From contig JANFNE010000009.1 of the NCBI GenBank assembly GCA_024867545.1, positions 1,028,501-1,092,500 of the forward strand: 64,000 nt of DNA. Direction: 5' to 3'. The first letter of the stretch is position 1; every line of letters begins with the position of its first letter. The DNA comes from Phytopythium helicoides. Taxonomy: Eukaryota > Oomycota > Peronosporomycetes > Pythiales > Pythiaceae. This document shows, piece after piece, positions 43,746-55,027 of this stretch. Both the position numbers and the translations under genes were made by a program. The notes under the pieces were generated by a model that saw nothing but the letters and a program-made list of their open reading frames with translations, made no database searches and was not told the origin of the DNA.

Positions 43746-43796
43746 ATGCTTCGGGTCGGAGGATCGCTGTACTGCGGAGTGCTTGTGTGCGGATGA
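43746..43796 (+). pseudogene. Truncated sugar-transporter start after copy A
   Basis: From the ATG at 43746 the frame reads MLRVGGSLYCGVLVCG and stops. It matches the start of the intact transporter at 47222 (MLRVGGSPYCGVQ), after which similarity ends. Unit A therefore duplicated only the very 5' end of the transporter, or lost the rest. Confidence 0.75.
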
Positions 43797-43906
43797 CAAC
43801 ATGGACTGGAAACTTCAACCAACCCTTGATCAGCATTGCGTAGTTGAGTATCAGGAATATGTTGGAACCTCGTTGGTGGCATTGTAGACTCGACACTAAC
43901 CTGAGC

Positions 43907-44090
43907 TGACCACCCTAGCTCCAACGTGCAGACAATTCTCACTAGAGTCCAAAGTCCTGGCATTGGGGCGTAACCACCAACCGTACAAGCAAACCAACAC
44001 AACACAGTGGTCCGCTGGATAGGTGGCAACTCGGTGACCATGATGAACGAGTCGTAGCCGAAGAGGAAGCCCGAGAAGGTGCTGGCTTGG
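43907..44090 (-). pseudogene. Inverted transporter fragment between the two synthetase copies
   Basis: Read on the minus strand it gives STFSGFLFGYDSFIMVTEL-type codons followed by intron-like sequence, aligning to exon 1 end and intron 1 of the transporter at about 47275-47430. It is more diverged than the flanking tandem repeats, so it may come from another transporter paralogue. Confidence 0.65.
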
Positions 44091-44385
44091 CATGATGTTT
44101 CGGTTTACTTACTACCCTGTACCCATTTTTGTTGTTTATCATTTCGCTAGAGGTGCATTTGTGTGCAGGTCAGATTTGCAAGCGATTCACACTTCAACAT
44201 CCTGTTTGTATCTGATATCCCTCGATCCCTCATACTTTAATCAAAGCTTCCTTAACACAAAATATCTTTTTAATCCATATACCTATTATATCCAATATTG
44301 TTGACACATACGTTAACAGGAGGCCACGACGCCAACGAAACCGCGAGGTTCAACTACCCTCGCACGATTCCTCCCCGACCTCATG

Positions 44386-47270
44386 GGTCTCGTCAACACC
44401 TCCGCCCCTCGCCCCTGCGCGTCATTCGCCAACTCGCCGCCTCCAGCGCAAGCGCCGCCCTCCTCCGCTCCCTCCGCCCGTCGCCTGCCGCCTGTCGCCG
44501 ATGCTCGCGCGCCGCCTGCTCGCCTCCCGCGCCGCGCGCGCGCTCTCGGCCCGCGTGGCGCCGCCCACCGCCGCGTTGCGCGCGGGTCGTCGGCCCCTGG
44601 CGGTCGCTCGCGCCGCCTCGGCGCTCGACTTCTCCACCATCGTGCACCGCTCGCCCCACCCGGAGATCGACATCCCCAACAAGACCATCTGGGACGTCGT
44701 GGAGGAGCAGGCCGCCACCAACGGAGACAAGACGGCCTTCATCTGCGGCGTCAAGCACGAACGCGTCACCTTCCGCCAGCTATACGACCGCTCGCGCCGC
44801 CTCGCCGTCGCGCTGGCCGAGGACGGCGTCCAGAAGGGAGAGGTGAGTGGGCTGCTGCCATTGTCGGTCTCACGCGACTACGACTGATAGACTGGACGAC
44901 TGACTGACTGAATGAATGAATGGGCTCAACCGATCGCATAGGCCGTCGTCGTGCACTCCTTCAACTGCATCGAGTACCCGATGGTCCTTCTCGGTGCGGA
45001 ATTGCAAAACTGCGTCTGTCAACCTACTACTTTGCCATTGTCGTTGCTGACGATCTCGCATCCTCACAGCCCTGACGTCGCTCGGAGCCATTTGTTCGCC
45101 GGCGTCGCCCATGTTCCTCCCTGACGAGCTTGCGCTTCAGATCCGCGAAGCCAAGGTGAGTCAACTACACCATTCATGCACACACATACACACACACGCA
45201 CGCATGTGTGTATGTGTGATTGTGATGTTGACAGCGAGCTGATCGCGGATGGATGGTGCACTTTCCTCCCAGGCAAAGCACGTTATCACCCACAAGGAGC
45301 TCGAGCAGGTGGCGCTGGACGCTGCCAAGCTCACTGGCATCGACTCGCGCTACGTCTACACGATGGGTTCGGGAGATGAGGTACACGCACCGACCAGGCA
45401 TATCAAGTACGTCATGCATGAACTGACTTGCGATTTCACTAAATGCACTACTGCGAATCGCATCCTGAATACTCACTTACATTGCGACTGCAGTGAGATG
45501 GCGGAGCGCGAGTTCGAGTCGTTTCAGTTCGAGAAGATCGATCCGGAGCTGAACGTGCTGCTGCCATTTTCGAGTGGAACCACTGGCGTGCCGAAGGTAC
45601 CGTGCGATGGTTGTTTAGGTTTGTCTAGCGCATGTTTTCGTTGATTGACAAGGTTGTTGTTTGTTTGTAGGGTGTTGCTCTGAGTGCTCGTAACATGATG
45701 GCGAATGCTCTTCAAGTAGACCATGTTGAGAAGCTAGGGGATCACGCACTGGGCCTCCTTCCGTTCTTTCACATCTACGGCATGATGATGCTGAATCTGT
45801 CAATGTTGCAAGGCTCCACTAAGGTTGTGCTACCGCGCTTTGACCCAGAATTGTTCCTTGAGACGCTTGAGAAATACAAGGTTCGTACAACTACAATCGA
45901 ATCTTTTGGTGGGGTTGACTTCACGCTAATCGATCCTCTCTATACTCTTGTTAACGCATTAGATCCGCATCGCTCACATTGCACCCCCTGTTGCACTTTT
46001 CCTTGCTCACAATCCGATGGTCGAAAACTACGACCTGTCAGCAACAGAGTTTCTAGTCTCCGGCGGAGCACCTATGGGAAAAGAAGTCGAGGAGCTCGTC
46101 AAGAACCGACTGAAAGTTAACGTTAAGCAGGCATACGGCATGACGGAGGCGTCGCCAGCCGTCAACTTCAGCGAGGATGCTTACTTCAAACCGGTACGTC
46201 TGCAACTACGCAGATCTTTCGATCGTGAATTCCAATCAACATACCCAAATGCCTAACACTTGATGAACCAACAGGGGAGTGTCGGACGTCTCGTGCCCAA
46301 CACGGAGCTCCGCGTGCGATGCACACAGACCGGCAAAGATCTCCCTGTCGGTGAGCTTGGCGAACTCCTCTACCGAGGACCACAGGTCATGATTGGCTAC
46401 TCCAACAACTCGGAGGCCAACAAGAACGTGTTCACCGAGGACGGGTTCCTCTGTACGGGAGATATTGGCTACATCGACGAAGACGGCTTCGTGTTCATCA
46501 TGGACCGCCTGAAGGAGCTGATCAAGTACAAGGGTCACCAGGTGGCGCCGGCCGAGCTCGAGGACGTGCTGAACAAGCACCCGCAGATCAAGGACGCGTG
46601 CTGTGTGCGTGGCAAGGACTCGTTCGGCGAGGAGATCCCCAAGGCGTACGTGGTGCTGAAGGATCCCGCGAACGCGGTTGGCCTGACGGAACAGGACGTG
46701 ATGGACTTCGTCGCCGAGAACGTCGCTCCGTTCAAGAAGGTTCGCCAGGTGGAGTTCATCGACGTGATCCCCAAGTCTGCGTCCGGCAAGATTCTGCGCC
46801 GGCAGTTGCAGGAGCGCGAGAACCAGAACCACCAGAAGTGAGTGAGCAGCAGCAGTAGCAGTAGCAGCAGCAGTAGCAGCAGCAGCAGCGTAGCGTGTAT
46901 TCAACCTGTCCGAATGAATGAATGGCGGATTTTGCGGTCAACAAGCGTTGCGTCATGGCGAGAGCGTGCAGTTGCTGCAGCGTGCGTGGCGTAATGCGAG
47001 TGAGTCGTGTCTGATTGGCGAGGCTGGCGCTTGCTGTGCTGTGCTGTGCTTGCTGCGCGCGCAGTTTCAGCCAATCCAGAATCGGAGCTCCTCGTCAGCA
47101 AGTCGGACAACAACGGACGTGAGACTCTGCTTCGCTCTCCTCGCCTCACTTCGCTTGCCAAGCTACGCATCACCGGAAACGGAAACGGAAACCAGACGTC
47201 AATCGCTGATAGCCGATCGCCATGCTGCGGGTCGGAGGATCGCCGTACTGCGGAGTGCAGGCCTGGATCT
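44386..47270. repeat. Tandem duplication, unit B
   Basis: Second copy of 40920-43796. Introns 1-5 and exon 8 onward are nearly identical to unit A, including the CA/GT microsatellite in intron 3 (about 45178-45215) and the CAG/CAGTAG run after the stop. Intron 6 and the adjoining exons are not. Confidence 0.92.
44501..46841 (+). CDS. Acyl-CoA synthetase / 4-coumarate-CoA ligase-like, copy B
   Basis: Exons 44501-44842, 44942-44993, 45070-45155, 45273-45406, 45494-45596, 45671-45880, 45963-46193 and 46275-46841 give 574 residues, the same length as copy A. By eye, exon 6 has 12 differences from A in 70 residues and exon 7 has 5 in 77, while the other six exons together show about three (Val/Ala of TPP/APP type near residue 20, Ser/Thr in exon 4, Ala/Val in exon 8). 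Exons 6-7 hold the part of the fold that lines the acyl pocket in this superfamily, so the two enzymes may differ in substrate. Confidence 0.9.
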
Positions 47271-49280
47271 GCGCTCTGAGCGCTTTTTCAGGCTTCCTCT
47301 TCGGCTACGACCTGTGCGTCATGGTCATCGCGCTGCCCCTCATCCAGCAGGTCAGAGGGCTGTGTTACTATGCGTCTTTTGTTGGTGCTTACGGTCCATT
47401 GACAGGACTTTGGGCTCTCGACAGCGTGTGCTGAGAGCGTTGTCAGCACGCTGATGCTTGGCGCCGTTTTCGGGTCTCTTGGTGGCGGAGCTGTTGCAGA
47501 CTGGTGGGGCGCTTGAGCATCTACAACTGTCTTAAGATGATACTGACTATTCGGGTGAAGGATCGGTCGCAAACCCGCCAACCTGGTGACTGCAGTTCTT
47601 TTCCTCGCTGGATCAGCCTTTATGACATTTGCAGGATCGATGCAGACACTTTTGGTCGGACGATTCGTCGCAGGGCTTGCCGTTGGCAGCAGCGGACCGT
47701 GCGTATCCGTATATGTTGCTGAGACTGCACATCCCGATATCAGAGGCACTCTCGTAACTATCAACGAGGTGATCAGTGAGCTCGTACTACGCATTTCGTG
47801 ATCGGAACTCACCTCAAATCACATGCTGCAGGTCATGGTTTGTTTTGGCTGCCTTGTATCAATCATTGTGGGCGGGGCTCTAGAAGATCTTGAGGTGGCT
47901 AGCTGCAGCTCATCGACCTTGTGCTATGGACGATTAACCGAGCGTGGTGGATACCGCAGAATGGGTGGCGAAAAATCTTGTCGCTTACAATGATTCCCCC
48001 GATCATCCAACTGGTAAAAGCAATTCCAAAGGGCTTATTTGTTTTGGTATATAAGCGATTAATGCTTCTCGTTGCACGTAGATTGGGATGCCTTTCCTCC
48101 CTGAGTCACCTCGATGGCTTCAAATTGTGCGTGGATTGTTGTTACTGTGTGTGTGGTCAACGCTCATTTGTGTGTGAGGCTGAATAGAGATATCAAGCAC
48201 TCGGGGATGCCCGCGAGCGCAAGCATCTTTTGTTTGACAGAGACCTCACTGAGCATGACAATCCAGGACGTCAAGATGTGCGGGGCCGATGCAAATCCAC
48301 TTCCAATTTATGTTTCTTCTATCCGCTGACACAGATTATGATCATGAACAGACATTTCTTGGGGGAATCTCTAAGCCTATGAGAGAATTGGTTGTGGACG
48401 AAACTACCCGTCGGTACGTTTATGGAGGCGCATCAATCCTTTGAGCTCAATCTAATCGAGCTGTTCTGGCAGTCGTATTCTGTACTGTGTCATGATCGCC
48501 TCTTGCCATATCCTTACTGGAGCGAACGCGATGCTATACTACTCAACGTACATCTTGGATGCTCTACGCACTGACAATTCTGAAACGACATCAAAGGCCA
48601 GCAAAGAGATATGGATCGCAATTGCCAAGCTTGCTGGGGTGTGTTTGTCAATCTTTGCAGTAGATCGCGTTGGACGCAGGCCTCTACTTCTTCTCGGTAC
48701 TTCCTGCATGTTCTTCAGTCATCTGGGCTTCGCAGTGATTTTTTGGTGCCTCAACCCATCATCGAGTGGTGCGACCCTGGAAACAATTGGGACGTGGAAC
48801 CTGTACTTCTTCATCTTTATGTGGAATCTGAGCTGGTCGCCACTCATGTGGGTCGTCTGCTCCGAGGTGTTACCGGACAGCTTCCGCTCCAAGGGTATGG
48901 GAGCAACCTTTGCCGTGTTCTGGTTGGGCAGCGCGCTCGTGAACCAGACGCTGCTCACCGTCTTTGAAGCCATCGGTGCGTTCTGCTTCGAATGATCTGG
49001 TTCGCCTATGACAAAAAGCTCGCTCACACTTGCTCGTTCTCGTCACAGGCGTGGCATGCACATTCCTCATGTACTCGACACTCACAGCTTTTGCTCTGGC
49101 GTTTGTTGTTATCAAGGTAGGTTTCGTGTTGATGAAGAGCTCGCCGCGATATCAGTCGTCAATCACTCTAACTTTGACTTGCTCGCCATATCACCGCAGG
49201 TCCCCGAGACTATGGGGCTCTCGCTAGAAGACATCGCTGGGCTCTTCCGTCGGCGGCAGCCCCACATCGCCCTCGCGTAA
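47222..49280 (+). CDS. MFS sugar transporter, 11 exons
   Basis: Exons 47222-47350, 47436-47503, 47561-47768, 47832-47894, 47960-48013, 48082-48126, 48188-48277, 48376-48413, 48473-48975, 49049-49116 and 49200-49280 join in phase to 448 residues. Sugar-porter signatures appear in order: SGFLFGYDLCVMV (helix 1), GAVFGSLGGGAVADWIGRKP (loop 2-3), LVGRFVAGLAVGSSGPCVSV-YVAE, PESPRW before the central loop, LTGANAMLYYSTYIL (helix 7), VDRVGRRPLLL, and VPETMGLSLEDI at the C-terminus. It is slightly short for the family. The many tiny exons break all single-frame reads, so it could be mistaken for a pseudogene. Exons 7-8 are the least certain. Confidence 0.78.
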
Positions 49281-49408
49281 TGTCATGGTCATGGTGCATG
49301 GAATAGTTGCCCAGAATGATTGCGGCGCACAGAATACCTGGTCGCCACTTCTCCCTTTCTCTCACTTGCTTTGAGTATCCGCCGCTCGGCGTCAACACGT
49401 CCTCGAGC

Positions 49409-50901
49409 ATGGCGACGCTCTTCTCGGACGACGAGCTGCTGCACGTGCTCTCGGAGATCGACGGCGTCCCGCGGGCGTCGGCTGTGCGTCGCTGCCCTTG
49501 CTCGCGGTCTCTGTGCGCGCTCTCACGCGCTTTCTCTTCGTGCAGGCGCCGGCGTGGGGCATGGCGGTGGACGTGGTGCAGGACGACGACTCGCTCGAGG
49601 ACCTGATGAGCTCGCTGGGCGGCCCAGACGACAGCGACGCGGCCACGGCGTCCTCCAGCAGCCCGCCGCCCTCCGTGGTGTCCACCAGCCCCGAGCGTCA
49701 GGCGCAGCAGGCGAGGCCGGTGGCCAAGCCGAGCCGCAAGCGCCGCAAGCACGAGCTCGACCACCTGCGCGGCGTCGCGGCGGCGCTGGAGACCAAGCTC
49801 AAGGCGCTGAGCGACGCGTCGAGCGCTGGCAATCCTGGGGGCAAGTACTTCTGGAAGCGCGTGTCCCAGCAGCTCATGGTCGAGAAGCAGAAGGCCATGG
49901 GTGAAAACGCGCGCCTGCGTGAGATCCTGCGGGACCAGGTCAAGGTCGTCAAGTCGCTGCAGCGCTCGCTCGCCAAGAGCCCCGACCTGAGGGTACGCAC
50001 TCGCCTGATGACGTGTGTGGATTGTGCTCGGTCGCTGACTTGTTGTGCGAGCAGAAGCTCGGCATCGTTCCAGAATCCAAGGTCGCCCGGAATCGCGAAG
50101 GCGAGTCCAGTAAAGAGCGATACCAGGACCTCTTTCGCCGCGTTTCGTCGTCATACACCGCGATGGAGACTATGTTCGAGCAGGCGGCCATGCCGACGCC
50201 GAGTCTCGATGGGAACCGCAAGATCAACATGGAGATGCAGGACGACGCCAACTACCCTCGCATGTGCATTCAGATTGTCGAGAGCCGCATTATGCCCTAC
50301 AAACTGCTGCACGTCGGTGAGCAAGCGTGGAAGTTTCTGACGCAAAACAACGGTATCCAAGACTCGGAATTCAAGATGGTGCGTTTTCCTCATCGCAACG
50401 GATCTGGACAATAGTTGGACTGATTGACTGGTGGCACATTTCAGTCGTTCGACAATAGCGGGGACGACCTCTATGGACAGTGCAAGCTCCACTGCGATGA
50501 TGGGCCTCTGCGCCTCGTCGGTGACGTCGCAATGCGCCGCTACGTTGAGGATAATCGCTTGGCGTTTGTTTGGGAGTGTGCTGGGATCTCTCATACCTCT
50601 CTGCTTCACGTTCAGCAGAAAGGGTGGTATGTGAACTCCTTTGCTGCATTTGCAGGATTGGACTGCCGCTGACAGTGGACTTTACGTCAGGTGTATGATT
50701 GAGCCTGCAAGTGACGACCCAGAAAACTCGACGCTTTTCCGAGCGTGCGTTCGCATCACCCCAATCCCGGTGGAAGGCGCAGAATTCGGCGTCTCGTCCA
50801 AGGAGATCGGTTCCACGACCGAGACTGTACTGGACAACTACGAACGTACCGTGGTGTTCATCTTTGACCAGATCTTCGGCACGCTGGCTTCGGAGACCTG
50901 A
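49409..50901 (+). CDS. M96 mating-specific-like protein
   Basis: Exons 49409-49483, 49546-49992, 50055-50378, 50445 to about 50610-50630, and about 50657-50901. The N-terminus is acidic, followed by a basic, bZIP-like stretch (KPSRKRRKHELDHLRG) with a leucine-rich helix (LETKLKAL) and then a conserved helix with W (KYFWKRVSQQLMVEKQKAMGEN). The second half has the layout of the oomycete M96-like family, first named from a mating-induced Phytophthora transcript. The last junction is unresolved: GTATGT after AAAGGGTG gives the wrong phase, while a GTTCAG donor just upstream gives the right one. Function unknown; a nuclear role is inferred from the basic stretch. Confidence 0.6.
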
Positions 50902-51843
50902 GATGCGCTTCATGATCGCCACAGTCGCTTCGTGCACTTGTTTGTAGTAAGTAAATGACATTGTATTCGCTCCTGCCTTGGTTGCGCCGACTTGTTATTT
51001 TTAGACGAGAAGGAAATTCCAAAATCATCCGTATGGGATTCATTTGCAGGATAAAGTAATGGGCCAGCTCGACAAAGAAGAGCAAGACCGTACTTACACA
51101 GGATCATTTCTATAGTATAGTCATTTCTACTTGGTTTTCCAATGTAGACAATCTCAATAGCGGTGATGACTTTGCCGGGCTTCGCTCATTGAATCGGGAA
51201 GTCGATGGGTTTGGTGCTTGGCTCTCTTCGGATGCCTCGTCCCCCTCATTGATGAACGTCCGCTGTTCCGATTCCAAGGCAGCGTGAGTGAGCGGAGCGA
51301 TATGAGCCGCTATTCCAATTTTACTTATTGCACAAATTTATTTACTACGCATTTCTTTTACGTACATTAACTTGGTAACCTTTTAGAGGATCAAAGCAAA
51401 GAAGTGCTGCCTAGATTTCGCACCTAAACGAGTCGAAGCGTTGCAAAGCTGTATCTTTCGAGACATGACAAACGAAATCACTGCTTCACGCCTAAGTCCT
51501 CCTCATGTTTTAGCAGCTCTTGATTTGTTTACTATATTTTTAATTTACTATATTTTTAAATTGTGATCAAAGAGATATTCTCGCCAACTTGCTATTTGAT
51601 GCCAAATAAGTCTTGCCAAAGAACTCATAAAACCACTGTGTCAGTCTGAGGTAGGTAAGATAAAAAGTATTTTTAGGTAACATGACAATAAAATCATCTA
51701 GTCGTAGTTTACGTCCTAGTAAGTGATATGTATTGATAACTGGAAATCGTCGGTCAGGGGGGACGTGGTTTCTAAAGTTTCTATAGTTTCTGATCTCGAA
51801 GGGACGGTCACGAAGATCGTGAAGGTGCACAGCGACGTAGGAG
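50902..51843. other. AT-richer spacer before the Crypton gene
   Basis: About 940 bp with no gene. GC content drops compared with the genes to the left, with runs such as ACTATATTTTTAATTTACTA near 51530. It probably includes the left non-coding part of the Crypton-like element, whose edge I cannot place. Confidence 0.4.
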
Positions 51844-53862
51844 ATGGAGGACGTCGATTCTCGGCTCGACCAAGTGCTTGCAAACACCACAGCGCAGTCG
51901 ACAAAGCGTGTGTATGTCCTTGCGCTTGCTCGATTCTTTGAGTGGCTTTACCGTGCGATCCCAACGCACCAGCGCGAGCACCTCTTTGTGGACGAGGTTG
52001 TCAGCGCGGAGGTGAACATGGATGCCCAGTGGTTTCGAGATTGGCTGCAGAGAGAGCCGCTTTGCAGTCCTGTCCGACTTGCTTTACTCACAACACAGGA
52101 TTGTATGCGCTACTTGATTGTCATGGAGCAGCAAGGAGTAACAGGGAAGTCTACATTCGGCAATTTGCGCTCAGCCTTAGTCTATCTCTTTTCGACATTG
52201 AACACCAACCGACCGACTGATTTTGACACTAGAATGCGGAAGTTTTTCAAAGGTTTGAACCACACGGTCACCAGCACAGCTCAATCGATAAATAGCAGAC
52301 TCACTGAGGGCAAGGAGCCATTCTCATTCTCTCTGTATAACGCCATTGCAATGCGGCTTTTGCGATCCAGTGACAAGAAGAGCGTCTTTGCGCATGTCTT
52401 CCTTGTAATCAGCTGGAATTTGATGTGTCGAGCCAAAAGTACTGAGTCTATCAGGCAAGCGCATCTAGGATGGCGTGAAGACAGTCTGACTGTCATGTTC
52501 GCGCACATGAAAAACGACCAAGAGGGTAATCGGCCACGTGATCCTCGGCACATCTACGCTAATCCACTCCTACCGGCTGTGTGTCCAATACTCTCACTAG
52601 CGATATACTTTTCCGTACTTGGATTCTCAGCGGACGGGAAGCTTTTTCCAGGCGGTAATCAGTACAGCAGATTTTTGAAGTTGCTGAAGGACGCCATGAG
52701 AGATGGCGAGGTTAGCTTTCTCATTCAGCAGAGTGACTTGTCTCCAGACTGCTTTGGCTCTCATTCCATTCGTAAGGGTGCTGCAACTTATGTTAGTGCG
52801 TGCTCGACGGCAGGTCCTTCGTCGTCGGCAATTTGCCTTCGTGCTGGATGGACACTTCCCGGTGTCCAAGACAAATACATTCGCTACGAAAGCGCAGGTG
52901 ATATGATCGTCGGCCGCTTTGTTTGCGGCCTTCCATTCGACTCTAAATTGTTCGGGTTGCTTCCTCCGTTTTTCATGCTCCGATGTGATGATGATGGTGC
53001 GTGCGTCCAATCGATGATGGCAGCTATGTTTCCTAGCGTACCTGATAATCTGCGAGCAGTTTGTCGATTTGGGTTAGCTTCACTAGTGTACCATGCGCAC
53101 GAGCTCCAGCGTGTGCTGCCGGCCACACACATGTTGCTTTCCACTCCACTCTTTCGGCCATGCAATGCTGCCCAGCTCCAACTACTTCGCGAATTAGTTG
53201 TTTGCCGAGATTACGTGCTACACGACCCTATCCGGCCAACTGGGTTACCTCCACACACTGGTATTATATCTGCTGTTGGAGAGCTTCATGACGCTGTGGT
53301 CACCATGCCAACCGCGGTGGTCGAAAAAGTAACAGAAGTGATCACCACACACTCATCACCAACTACGATTTCAGCTGATACTATTGCTGCAGTGATGACT
53401 GGGGTCATGGAGCGCTTCCATGGTTTACCACAGCCCCTCAATACCGAGCAACATACTCCACAGACGCTTACAACTACGGAGACGACAGTGCACACATGGG
53501 GTAGCGGATTACACCGTGTTCCTCAGGATTTTGAGTTTCCCCGTGGCACAATGGCTACACTATGGCAGCACTGGTGTGTTGGCAATCCGCCACTCCACTC
53601 GCTGCATCGAAGTGATATGAGCACACGTGACAAACAACGCCGCCTCGCTGAGGTGAGGCGACTCATAACTATGGTAGAGCGTCAACTACCAGCTGCGGAC
53701 GTTTCTATTGCCCGCCGCTCGGTTGAAGAAGCCGGAGCATTGTTTGATCGTGTTAAAGGCCTACTTCGAGTGCATTCGACCACGGCTAAAGGGAAATCTC
53801 GTCGCATTGAGCAGCTGTCTTGGCGTACCTATGCGCGGGAGACTCGTACATCGACTACTTGA
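51844..53862 (+). CDS. Crypton-type tyrosine recombinase
   Basis: 672 residues, single exon, ATG at 51844. The first 140 residues are a helical SAM-like core-binding region. The catalytic domain has the tyrosine recombinase residues: Arg196 in WNLMCRAKS, Lys223 in FAHMKNDQEG, His307 and Arg310 in GSHSIRKGAATY, Trp336 in RAGWTLPGV, and a nucleophile Tyr345 or Tyr348 in KYIRYES. This set and the lack of a reverse transcriptase fit Crypton transposons, which move as DNA circles. About 320 residues follow the recombinase domain, with a basic end. No stop or frameshift is present. Confidence 0.82.
   Translation: MEDVDSRLDQVLANTTAQSTKRVYVLALARFFEWLYRAIPTHQREHLFVDEVVSAEVNMDAQWFRDWLQREPLCSPVRLALLTTQDCMRYLIVMEQQGVTGKSTFGNLRSALVYLFSTLNTNRPTDFDTRMRKFFKGLNHTVTSTAQSINSRLTEGKEPFSFSLYNAIAMRLLRSSDKKSVFAHVFLVISWNLMCRAKSTESIRQAHLGWREDSLTVMFAHMKNDQEGNRPRDPRHIYANPLLPAVCPILSLAIYFSVLGFSADGKLFPGGNQYSRFLKLLKDAMRDGEVSFLIQQSDLSPDCFGSHSIRKGAATYVSACSTAGPSSSAICLRAGWTLPGVQDKYIRYESAGDMIVGRFVCGLPFDSKLFGLLPPFFMLRCDDDGACVQSMMAAMFPSVPDNLRAVCRFGLASLVYHAHELQRVLPATHMLLSTPLFRPCNAAQLQLLRELVVCRDYVLHDPIRPTGLPPHTGIISAVGELHDAVVTMPTAVVEKVTEVITTHSSPTTISADTIAAVMTGVMERFHGLPQPLNTEQHTPQTLTTTETTVHTWGSGLHRVPQDFEFPRGTMATLWQHWCVGNPPLHSLHRSDMSTRDKQRRLAEVRRLITMVERQLPAADVSIARRSVEEAGALFDRVKGLLRVHSTTAKGKSRRIEQLSWRTYARETRTSTT
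51844..53862. mobile_element. Crypton-like transposon (edges unknown)
   Basis: Cryptons lack inverted ends, and I found no convincing flanking direct repeat, so only the coding part is marked. The element likely extends into the AT-richer flanks. Confidence 0.65.
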
Positions 53863-55027
53863 TAGAACAGTAGTGAAATTTGCATAGTACCTTCATCAAT
53901 TGAGTCTCGTTTTGCATTGATTCGCGTTCAATTCTACTTATGGCTTGTTGTCTAGTCGGTGCTAATCATGGTGCGTGCTGAATTATGGCCGGATGGCTGT
54001 CAATGACAACAGAAACGCCTTCGGGGAAAACGACCGACGATTTCCTAGCAGAATCGCATGACCAGATTTTCGTACCTGACTTGTATTGGTTCAAATATTG
54101 AGATGTGTGGAAATCCTCGCCTCACTTGACCGCGAATGTGCCCAATTTGGAAACGATTTGACCGACGTTTTCTATAGAAGTTAAGCTGATGTGTCACGTC
54201 GATAGTAATGTTAGATATTTTAAAGGTTGGAAGCTTCATAAAGTCGGGAAATTCGGGATATAGCAATTTTCTGTCAGTGTCATTATATTCATATTCAAGT
54301 TTGTAAATTAATTGATGTACACATAAAAGATAATCATCAATCTTCATTACACTATAAAATTGTGATATGTCCTATATAGGAATAAATAATAAGTTTAAAT
54401 TCCAGCACAAAATCTACACCATTGTCTTTGTAGTAGAGGGTCTCAAAGTCACTAATATTTTCCCCGTTTCGTTTGTAATTATTCGTCATGGTTTTGATTA
54501 CAATTTGTTGTCTTGCAATGGTCATCGTTTGGAAACTTTTTCTTTAATTCTCCTCCATCGGTGGGTCACCTGACCCGAAGTTTGCGACTGGTATCGATGT
54601 GGCAAAAACATAAATACTTACCACATACCAAGCACATTACTACTGGAACTTACAAAGCCCGATGGCTGTATATTTTACCTCATACCGCCCCAGGAAACGA
54701 CAATACTATCCAGTATTAGGTGGTCGACTGCGAATGACCAAGACAGAAGTCGCCATATCAATCACAGTAGAAATTTCTCGACATTGACCTTGTTCACCCT
54801 CCAACTTTCACAAAAAATGCTCACACGTGTTTGATTGACGCCACAGTTACAATAAAAAGTCACAGTTTGGCTAAAGCCCATGTAGATGATGTTATCAGGA
54901 TGACGTACGCATTTTTTAGTCCTCACCAATATCTCACTCATGGCGCACACATTGTGTCCATGATCGTGGCAATACAAATAAACGTGTATGTCATTTTCGT
55001 TGCATCTCAGACGAAGTAAGCCGACTG
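53863..55027. other. AT-rich segment with small minus-strand ORFs
   Basis: 1.16 kb of base composition unlike the rest of the window. Three successive minus-strand frames look protein-like: 54977-54762 (Cys/Tyr-rich, EILVRTKKCVRHP), 54525-54352 (57 residues, TIARQQIVIKTMTNNYKRNG) and 54347-54045 (100 residues, Tyr-rich, YEYNDTDRKLLYPEFPDF). They are separated by stops and different frames. I do not recognise them; decayed mobile or viral DNA, or organellar-like DNA, are all possible. Confidence 0.4.
54045..54347 (-). CDS. Unknown 100-residue AT-rich ORF
   Basis: ATG-started frame with high Tyr, Asn, Asp and Ile content, unlike the Ala/Arg-rich proteins elsewhere here. No domain recognised. 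It may be a fragment of a longer decayed gene running leftward on the minus strand. Confidence 0.3.
   Translation of the reverse strand: MKIDDYLLCVHQLIYKLEYEYNDTDRKLLYPEFPDFMKLPTFKISNITIDVTHQLNFYRKRRSNRFQIGHIRGQVRRGFPHISIFEPIQVRYENLVMRFC

Larger units (their letters stand above)
40920..43796. repeat. Tandem duplication, unit A
   Basis: Matches 44386-47270 from TCGTCAACACCTCCGCCCC (unit B wording) through the synthetase gene, a CAG/CAGTAG microsatellite at about 43366-43412, a CCAAT-containing promoter region, and the first 16 codons of the sugar transporter. The offset is about 3465 bp. Confidence 0.92.

Noticed and set aside
47222..49280. Transporter as a pseudogene
   Set aside because: Apparent frame breaks disappear when eleven exons with GT/AG borders and matching phases are joined, including a TG-GTGGGG donor at 47503 that restores the DWIGRKP motif.
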